A stretch of DNA of 64,000 bases from Paraphysomonas bandaiensis. Lineage: Eukaryota > Chrysophyceae. Below are positions 59,930-64,000 of the stretch, piece by piece (within the stretch, counting starts at the first letter, position 1; every line of letters begins with the position of its first letter). A program made the translations under genes and the position numbers. The DNA lies in the NCBI GenBank assembly GCA_965644295.1, contig CBFFRP010000239.1:1-64000 (forward strand). The letters run 5' to 3'. Under the pieces are notes generated by a model. It saw nothing but the letters and a program-made list of their open reading frames with translations. It made no database searches and was not told where the DNA came from.

Positions 59930-61979
59930 ATGTTTTCGGTTGATAATGCGACAGATAAGTCTGGTATCAGACAGCCTCTAGATGTCCAGTCATCCTCCTC
60001 AGAGGCAGAAGGAATAAGACACAGTACACATATGGACAAACTATCCACACAGCCTTCACCACACATGATAGCTCAGGTCCAAGCTGCTTTCAAAAGCAAA
60101 AACTGGATGCAGGAAGTTCTCGAAGTTGTGTTTCGTTGTGATGCCAGAAAATCTTCACTTCGACAAGAATGTTTCGCTGGTTTTATACAGTACATATCTG
60201 GTATAACTAAACTTTGCCAACGAGATACTGAAGCTAACTGCTAGTATAGGTATGTATGTGCTGACCATTATTCCTGCGGAATTGCATAATGCTGGATACA
60301 ATAAAACATCATCTTTTGCAGCCACGGTAACTAAACTATCCATGTGTGTCCATTCAAAGCTAAGATTCGTACATTTGTAGACACTAGTGACTGCAATTGC
60401 GTGCATTCTGTCAGGAATTGTGACTAATTTACCTTTTGTTTTGGGGCCTCCGACCGTCTTGTGCATATTCTTATCCAAGAAAATGCAACAGGATGATATG
60501 ACTGTAAATGAAGGCGATGTCGGTGTCGTATTGTCTGGACTTCTTCTCATTTTATGTGGTTGGAAACCTCTGGGACAGATGTTAACGAAGGTACATGCTA
60601 AATATGCCAATTCAGTAAAGTAATAAACATTGTTTCGTAATCAGTAATCTACTGATGCATAGCTACTGTGTATCTTCTACTAACAACCTTTGTCAGCTGA
60701 TGCCACATTCTGTTCAAGTTGGAACCGCAGTGGGAATTGGTCTATTATCCGCTCTTGCTGGTGCTGTAAACGTGGGCCTTGTAGAAGCAGGGGAGTATAC
60801 TCTTCTAGATAGTGGGGAAGTTTCGGATGAAGTTCTTATAGCAGGACTTGGTAAGAGTTTTAGCGCTGTTGTACATTAGATGTTTTTATATCAGTAACAT
60901 TTCAAGTGAACCCGAGTGCTTCATCAATAATGTATATATGAATGTTTTCAGGGTTTATTGTCGTCATCGTAGCCTTGTACTACGATATCAAGGGTGCCTT
61001 TCTCTTATCTATGTGCATTGCTTCCGTTCTTCGGTGGTGCAGCAACGATTCATTTCCTACGTCAATTTCCACCATTCCCACTATAGAAGAAATAGGAAAC
61101 TTCTCGAGTGATCTCTTATACGCGGATACGTGGAGAGCAGCATTAAGTCTGATCTTTTTGTATCTTCTTACCACAACTGGACTTTTAAAATCTCTAGGGT
61201 CCGCTTCGGGTTTGATTCGTTCTGATGGCAGCCTATCTAGAAATAGATGGATATTTTTCGTATGTGGGCTTGCCACTGTTATCAGTGGGTGTATAAGTGG
61301 ACCTCCTATCATTATATCTGCTGACAGCATCGCAGGTATACGCGCCGGGGGTAAAACGGGTTTGAGCACCGTTATATGTGGGTTTCTGTTTCTTCTTTCT
61401 ATTTTCTTCGCCCCTATATTTTCCGCCATACCTCCTGCTGCCACTGCGCCGATTTTGATCACCATAGGGTTAATCACATTCATCAATGTCACGAAAATAA
61501 ATTGGAGGAACATCCGAGAAGCTGCTACTGCTTTTGTTGTTCTATTTTTCGTACCATTTACATACAGTACAATTATCGGTGTGGTATATGGCTATGTGGT
61601 CTACCTTGTGGTTGGGATATGCACTGGTGAAATATATTACGACGCTCTCGAACTATGGGGTTTTTACTATGCCAAGGTTATAAATGATGATGATCCAATT
61701 TCACACTCTAAAGTATTAGTATATGGAACCCAGAAAGAAAGGAATCGAGACTACATGGATCATGCAGTTGATGTAGATATTGGTTTGTTTGATAGCACAG
61801 TGTTGAACGAGAGGGGCAGGCCATATTTTCCAACGCAAAGTATTATTAATGATAGGCTTTACAGACGTCACTGCCGCAATCCTGCTGCCGTCGATGATTG
61901 CGGCGAAAAAGTTCATGGCAATTACGTTGCACCAAATACTCTTTCGTGTGATGGTCCTAAATCCTCACACAACGTATGA
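59930..61979 (+). CDS. AzgA-type purine (adenine/guanine/hypoxanthine) permease (5 exons)
   Basis: CDS join(59930..60200,60250..60326,60381..60590,60697..60850,60952..61979), 579 aa; introns 49, 54, 106 and 101 nt. The first hydrophobic segment, AGFIQYISGMYVLTIIPAEL, runs across the exon 1-2 junction and corresponds to AzgA TM1 ('aGlttFltmaYi..vnP'). Next come LPFVLGPP, a long helix pair, and MPHSVQVGTAVGIGLLSAL..GAVNVGLVEAG, matching AzgA 'ip..lr.aia.GIGlfia.iGl..aGlv'. Later LGSASGLIRSDGSLS and GCISGPPIIISADSIAGI..GGKTGLSTVICG fit the NCS2/AzgA core. These permeases import purine bases with protons. The hydrophilic N-terminal ~55 residues and C-tail are lineage-specific. Confidence 0.87.
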
Positions 61980-62344
61980 TAGTTTGTCAGATATGTTGTA
62001 GATGCATTAGTGTAAATATAATAGCACCTCATTCGTTGAAATTACATAGAATTCAGTTAAAATAAAATATTTACCTTGTGCTGTGCACTAAAATATTCAT
62101 TACAATGTTGCCGAGATCTGGTACTTAACATCTAACATGTGAAATAGGTGCTAGCACTTTCAAAAACGTTCAAGTTTAATACGAGCATTAACGAATGTTC
62201 TATTCTGTCTATGTACGGATCATGTTAAGACTTGCGGCAACATGCCCCTATGTCTGTAACAAAGTAAGAATAAATCTACACCAGGCAGATGCAATCAATG
62301 TTGGGGCCTATTACGTACAACATACTTTCGACTATGCACTGATT
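61980..62344. other. Convergent intergenic spacer
   Basis: 3' flanks of the permease and ABC-F genes. No gene seen. Confidence 0.5.
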
Positions 62345-64000
62345 CTACGAATGCTTCTTGCGCTCGGTTCTCTTGGATAAAGTCGCTTTCTTGTATTGCT
62401 TGATGTCACCATCAAATCGACGCACAGTTTGCTTGCTCACAACCCAAATTTCATTGCAAACTTGGTTGATAAAGTACTGGTCATGACTAATGACTAAAAC
62501 TCCCCCAGTAAAATCTTGAAGAGCTCCTACCAAAGCTTGAATAGCTTCCATATCCAAATGATTGGTCGGCTCCTACAAAATACAATCGTATTGAGGTACA
62601 TAGCAACACAGCTTTCTGCGCTTACATCAAGAAGGACAACATGCGGTTTCGCAAAAGTTAAACACGCAAATGCGACCCTGTATATATCCCCATTAGAACG
62701 AACACTGCCCGAGCAAACACACTACCTGCTCTTTTGACCTCCACTAGAAAATTTCATAGGCTTCAAAGCATCATTTCCGGTTACTTCATATCGACCTAAA
62801 TGGGCTCTCAGCTCAGGTTCGGTAGCTTTCGGCCATCTACAATCAAATTCATAAAGCCCCAAAAATAATGGGAGACATCAGCAGAATGCTGATATACATA
62901 AAAGTTCAAATTATGAGAAAGTGTACCTTTTCATCATATTCGACAAAGGAGACCCAGTCAGGTCAAAGTCATCCATGTGGTGCTGCGTGAACACAGCAAT
63001 GCGTAGCTGTGGATTCACATGTACATAACCCTCCTACATTCGATATAATAATATTAACCATACTCGTACCCATAGAAAAATCACAAGATTCACCATTGGA
63101 TTCAGCTTGTTTTGAACCAACTTCAGCAATGTACTCTTCCCTGCTCCGTTAGGGCCAACCTATACATACGGCACTGAGTATCACAATCGTAAGCAAAACA
63201 TTATTTTACCAATGCTATACGGCTGCTTTGATCGATTGACATGTGAACATCTCGAAATAAGATCTGCAAACACGTCGATAAATCCATGCCACGACAGTCA
63301 AGATTACCATACATCTCTAGGATTATAACCAAAAGTAACCCCTTCAATTTGAATAATAGGGCGCCCAAGTTGACCCGCATCCTCGAATCGAAACCGAAAA
63401 CCATCAAATTCCTCTTCCACTGCATCTACCACCTAAGATGAAAACCACCATTATTCTAAACACCACATCGTCATCACATCCCCAGATACCTCTTCTCGGG
63501 CAATAGCCTTTATACGCGATTGAACTAAAGAAGCACGCTTCGCATTGGTTCGAAACTTATCAACAAACTCCTACAAATCAAACAACATGAGCTCACTCTG
63601 CGCACATATGTTCACATATTCGAAATGTTGGTATCTAAAGGAATCTTTCTATATTAGTCATTGCACTGCAATGGGTCGATAAAGTTCATATAGGGGTAGT
63701 CTCTCCACCTGCATATGGTTGACTTTCACCATCTGCGCTTCATGTTGTCGTTGTTGAACTAGCAACTCCTACGCACACATTACTCAAAATGCAGCAAGTA
63801 GTAATCAATTGTACCTCCTTTCTAGTTCCCTCAAAATTGTCGTAGTTACCTACAATAATGTCATCTCTCAGCTGTACGATTCGTACTCTGTACGGTGCAT
63901 TCTTACCTCGGTAGTATAACAATTTAAGATTTTTAACCAAAACAATGTCAGTGCATATTTCATTCAGAAAAGCCCTGTGATCAGAACATCAGTATCCATA
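62345..64000 (-). CDS. ABC-F ATPase, GCN20/ABCF3 type, 3' part (12 exons visible)
   Basis: Partial; the 5' half lies beyond the window. Exons complement(62345..62572, 62626..62677, 62726..62836, 62927..63033, 63094..63159, 63210..63263, 63313..63432, 63490..63570, 63709..63768, 63815..63849, 63907..63974 and beyond). The end of the first nucleotide domain is RAFLNEICTDIVLVKN, then the linker FVDKFRTNAKRASLVQSRIK, then the second domain: VGPNGAGKSTLLKL (Walker A), FSSGGQKSRVAFA (signature), VVLLDEPTNHLD (Walker B) and VLVISHDQYF (switch His). All ATPase motifs are intact. ABC-F proteins are soluble, ribosome-associated ATPases; GCN20/ABCF3 acts in the amino-acid starvation response. The linker and the C-terminal basic tail fit ABCF3 better than ABCF1/2, but this is inference. 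It is the most intron-dense gene here; several exons are under 70 nt. One short exon joint near 63850 is less certain. Confidence 0.88.

Noticed and set aside
1-64000. CRISPR arrays, operons, ribosome-binding sites, tRNA genes
   Set aside because: The window is eukaryotic with spliceosomal introns. No spaced direct repeats of CRISPR type were seen, and no B-box or cloverleaf typical of tRNA was recognised.

Overview
This is nuclear DNA from a flagellated eukaryote, most likely a gene-dense protist. The genes are split by very short GT-AG introns (mostly 36-60 nt, a few 100-190 nt) and use the standard code. They include a ciliary-tip protein (CEP104), a class C GPCR, a tweety-like membrane protein, an STN1-like telomere protein, a ZCCHC9 zinc-knuckle protein, an ABC-F ATPase and a 5S rRNA gene. 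Ty1/copia, PIF/Harbinger and hAT-like transposon traces and very long tetranucleotide repeats separate the genes. The lineage cannot be fixed from the sequence alone: a stramenopile or another flagellate lineage would fit. Every multi-exon model below was assembled by hand, and reading phase was checked across every junction.

Layout. 1-4.5 kb: a decayed copia gag-pol, LTR scraps and a ~1.06 kb (GTAT)n array. 4.6-10.3 kb: organelle-type EF-P, a small unknown 3-exon gene, and CEP104. 10.3-12 kb: copia debris. 12.0-15.8 kb: a 1164-aa OLD-like ATPase/TOPRIM protein whose ATPase motifs look altered. 16.2 kb: 5S rRNA. 16.4-17.8 kb: a Harbinger transposase with one nonsense codon. 18.2-18.6 kb: an inverted duplication. 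20.2-26.4 kb: a hotdog thioesterase, a tweety-like 5-TM protein, a copia LTR and the STN1-like gene. 26.8-35.8 kb: a large inverted repeat whose ~1.7 kb arms each carry an identical FSP1/AIFM2-like protein. The 5.6 kb between the arms holds a hAT-type MITE with a perfect 8-bp target duplication and a 938-aa class C GPCR.

36-38 kb: copia RNase H and LTR fragments. 38.0-45.2 kb: a 2348-aa armadillo-like protein with an IQ motif and five tandem units of about 390 residues. 45.7-50.6 kb: ZCCHC9, nitronate monooxygenase and a polyamine-type APC transporter. 51.1-59.4 kb: a 2621-aa protein with ankyrin-like repeats in nine exons. 59.9-62.0 kb: an AzgA-type purine permease. 62.3-64 kb: the 3' part of an ABC-F gene running off the window.

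The genes do not form one pathway. They mix core cell functions (translation, RNA binding, telomere, cilium), membrane transport and signalling, redox and lipid metabolism, and two lineage-specific giant repeat proteins. The most unusual items are the OLD-like protein, the FSP1 inverted repeat and the giant five-unit armadillo protein.
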